Shown here piece by piece: positions 61,883 through 64,000 of a stretch of 64,000 nucleotides of DNA (positions within the stretch are counted from its first letter, which is position 1; every line of letters starts with the position of its first letter). The notes under the pieces were generated by a model. That model saw only the letters and a list, made by a program, of their open reading frames with translations. It made no database searches and had not been told where the DNA came from. The stretch is from Rhizobium sp. (GTDB lineage Bacteria; Pseudomonadota; Alphaproteobacteria; Rhizobiales; Rhizobiaceae): positions 62,001 to 126,000 of the forward strand of contig JAHHDR010000042.1 in NCBI GenBank assembly GCA_019739215.1. Reading direction: 5' to 3'. A program made the position numbers and the translations under genes.

Positions 61883-64000
61883 TCAAGCCGCCAGGCGTCC
61901 GGCATAGGTGTCGACCGCGCCGCGCAGGATATCCAGCTGGGCTGGACGGAATGGCTTCCCGCGCATGGCCTGCGCCATCGACGCTATCGGCTGAAGGCCC
62001 ACATTGGCGGCGGCACCCTTCAGCGTGTGCAGGAGATGATCGATGGCCGGCGCGTCATCCGACCCGACAGTCTTCACGAGTTCCCCAAGCACCGAGCGCG
62101 CGTCCAGGAAGAACGCTTCCAGCAATTCGCTGAAGTCGTCCTCGCCGAGAACGTCGACTAGTTCCGCGCGCCGCGCCTCGAAGGCCGACAGATCTATGGG
62201 CACGATGTTCCGGGCATCGCTATCGGCGCGGACAGCCTCGCTCCCGGGCACATCGTCGCGTGGTTCGATCGACCCGCTGGGCACGGCGCCCAGGATGACG
62301 CGCCGGAGCTTATCCATGCTGACGGGCTTGGACTGGAAGCCGTCCATACCGGCATCGACACATCTGTGCGTGTCGTCGTCGGATGCGTTGGCCGTCATGG
62401 CTATGATCGGGCTGCGCCGCGACTTGCCTGTGCCGGCCCGGATGCGCCGCGTGGCTTCGATGCCGTCCAGGACCGGCATCTGCATGTCCATCAGGATCAG
62501 GTCGAACGCCGTTTCCGCCGCCATATCGACGGCGACCGCGCCGTTCTCGGCGGTCAGGACGTCCTGGCCAAGATGATCGAGGAACCGGACGGCGACCTGC
62601 TGGTTGACGGCATTGTCCTCGACCAGAAGGATCTTGAGCCTCGGAAGCGCGACCTTGCGATGCGCATTGGCCGCCACGCCCTGCGCGGGTTCCTGCCCCT
62701 CCACGACGGGAATTTCGAACCAGAAGGTGCTGCCGCTGCCGGAGACGCTCTCGACGCCGATCCTCCCGCCCAGGCGTTCGACGATCTCCTTGCAGATCGT
62801 CAGCCCGAGCCCGGTGCCGCCGTACTTTCGGGCAATGCTGGCATCGACCTGCGAGAAAGGCAGGAAAAGCCTGGATTTTCCCGCCTCGTCGATACCGATG
62901 CCGGTGTCGCGCACCTCGATGCGCAGCGTGGCCGCCCCCGCATCATTGATGATTTCGCGGATGCCCAGGGTCACGGTGCCAGCCATGGTGAATTTGACTG
63001 CGTTGCTCATGAGGTTCAGGATCACCTGGCGCAATCTGGTCGCATCCGTTCGTATGAACGGAACCGCAAGGTCTTGCGGCAAATCGAGCAGAACGAGATT
63101 TCCGCTGTCGGCGGCCCGGCCGCGGATCATCTCCACCACGCCCTCGGCACAGGACCGGACATCGACATCCCTTGTCTCGAGTTCGAGCTTGCCGAGCGCT
63201 TCCCGGGTCTCGTCGAACGAGATCGGCAGCGAATAGGGCCGCATCTCGGGAACCTTCAGAAGCTGATCGTTGTGCTCGATCTTCGAGAAGTCCAGGATTT
63301 CGTTGATGATTTCGAGAAGTGCGGCGCCGGATTTCTGGATGGTGACGAGGTTTCGGGACGTATCGGTATCGACCGGAGACAATTGCATCAGTTCGACCGT
63401 GCCGAGAATGGCATTGAGCGGAGTCCTGATCTCGTGGCTCATCGTCGCCATGAACTGGGACTTGGCGCGGTTGCCGGCCTCCGCCGCCTCATAGGCGCTC
63501 TCCAGGCTGCCCGCCATCCGCTCGAAGCTCCGGCCCGCCGCCCGCACGCTGCCCAGTTGCCGCCTGAGCATGAAGATGATCGCGCCGACGATCAGCGAGA
63601 GAAAGCCGATGAGGATCAGCGACTTGATCTCGAGTTCCTGGACCTGCTGGCGTTGCTCCGCACGCGCCGCGCTCAGGTCTCTGTTGGTGTATGTGACCAG
63701 TTGCTCGGTATCGCGCACCATGTCCCGGAAGCTCGCGCTGGCGACGACCAGGCTTGCCCTGGATGCCGGCACGCCTTTGGCGATGTCATCGAAGATCCCG
63801 ACATTGCCGAACACCGCGCGCTGGATGGCCACAAGCTGCCGTGCGACCGCCTCGTCGACCGCGAAGAAGCGCTCGAATTTCGCCTTGGCGAGCATGTCCA
63901 TCCGGGAATAGAGAATGTCGTAGCGGATCGAGAGACGCTTCTGGGTCTCCATGCCGAGATCGCCGGTTGCGATCATCACCGCAAGATCGGTCGTCAGGTT
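61883..64000 (-). CDS. Hybrid sensor histidine kinase with REC and HPt domains (5' end outside window)
   Basis: The frame is open to the window end, so the N-terminus is missing; about 705 residues are visible. From the N-terminus: helical sensor region, one transmembrane helix (SLILIGFLSLIVGAIIFML), HisKA with SHEIRTPLNA phosphoacceptor His, HATPase with N and G boxes (RQVILNLMSNAVKFT, GIGIDEAGKSRLF, GTGLGLTI), a receiver domain (KILLVEDNAVNQ, LMDMQMPVLDG) and a C-terminal HPt with LLHTLKGAAANVG. It signals by a four-step phosphorelay. The stimulus and output regulator are not evident. Confidence 0.93.
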   Translation of the reverse strand, partial: NLTTDLAVMIATGDLGMETQKRLSIRYDILYSRMDMLAKAKFERFFAVDEAVARQLVAIQRAVFGNVGIFDDIAKGVPASRASLVVASASFRDMVRDTEQLVTYTNRDLSAARAEQRQQVQELEIKSLILIGFLSLIVGAIIFMLRRQLGSVRAAGRSFERMAGSLESAYEAAEAGNRAKSQFMATMSHEIRTPLNAILGTVELMQLSPVDTDTSRNLVTIQKSGAALLEIINEILDFSKIEHNDQLLKVPEMRPYSLPISFDETREALGKLELETRDVDVRSCAEGVVEMIRGRAADSGNLVLLDLPQDLAVPFIRTDATRLRQVILNLMSNAVKFTMAGTVTLGIREIINDAGAATLRIEVRDTGIGIDEAGKSRLFLPFSQVDASIARKYGGTGLGLTICKEIVERLGGRIGVESVSGSGSTFWFEIPVVEGQEPAQGVAANAHRKVALPRLKILLVEDNAVNQQVAVRFLDHLGQDVLTAENGAVAVDMAAETAFDLILMDMQMPVLDGIEATRRIRAGTGKSRRSPIIAMTANASDDDTHRCVDAGMDGFQSKPVSMDKLRRVILGAVPSGSIEPRDDVPGSEAVRADSDARNIVPIDLSAFEARRAELVDVLGEDDFSELLEAFFLDARSVLGELVKTVGSDDAPAIDHLLHTLKGAAANVGLQPIASMAQAMRGKPFRPAQLDILRGAVDTYAGRLAA

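Noticed and set aside
1..64000. tRNA, rRNA, phage or integrative-element genes
   Set aside because: I found no cloverleaf, ribosomal RNA segment, integrase or attachment-site repeat in the window.

Overview
The window is GC-rich, densely coding DNA from an alphaproteobacterium, most likely a member of the Rhizobiales (Phyllobacteriaceae/Rhizobiaceae type). This rests on gene content: a DUF1236 protein, a PrsDE-like type I exporter, cysHDN with a divergent Rrf2 regulator, a Rhizobium etli-type asparaginase, an FeS-BCP (6-4) photolyase like Agrobacterium PhrB, and a CIO-type bd oxidase. No database search was possible; all family calls are by recognition of motifs. I saw no tRNA, rRNA, insertion sequence or CRISPR array.

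Layout. 1-4 kb: end of a DUF1236 gene and a type I secretion ATPase/HlyD pair. 4-12.4 kb: sulfate assimilation, with cysHDN on the minus strand, then Rrf2 regulator, sbp and cysTWA on the plus strand. 12.4-21.9 kb: accessory genes (membrane protein, asparaginase, DUF3750, ArsR/MFS, TetR/DUF899, a frameshifted MFS gene, an SDR, a di-haem peroxidase). 21.9-27.2 kb: dppABCDF dipeptide importer. 27.7-35.7 kb: lipoprotein, photolyase, cioAB plus a 35-residue DUF2474 subunit, NYN-LOTUS protein, 3-methyladenine glycosylase, msrB-msrA. 36-47 kb: a 1,959-residue repeat protein divergent from a GT41 glycosyltransferase, a second glycosyltransferase and UDP-galactopyranose mutase. 47-50.5 kb: atypical SDR, chemoreceptor with a secreted partner. 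50.8-57.4 kb: a catabolic operon divergent from an NMT1-type ABC transporter and GntR regulator. 57.4-61.2 kb: cobalamin-riboswitch-controlled ABC uptake operon. 61.2-64 kb: CheW and a hybrid kinase truncated by the window end.

The most striking element is the 36-47 kb island. The giant protein is built from 244 octapeptides in unbroken register, arranged as 13 exact 136-residue (17-octad) superunits, with two adjacent Ser/Thr in nearly every octad and no Sec signal. Across a 630 bp divergent intergenic region lie a TPR-GT41 (O-GlcNAc-transferase-like) enzyme, a glycosyltransferase with an inserted FAMeT-like beta domain, and Glf, which makes the UDP-galactofuranose donor. I propose, as inference, a dedicated O-glycosylation system decorating the Ser/Thr ladder of the repeat protein, which may be exported by a type I system.

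Several intergenic regions carry unusually good palindromes that look like operators (upstream of sbp, arsR/MFS, tetR, the 53.8 kb catabolic/transport divergon, and the corrinoid-uptake leader). Hairpins separate the binding-protein gene from the permease genes in both the sulfate and dipeptide systems.
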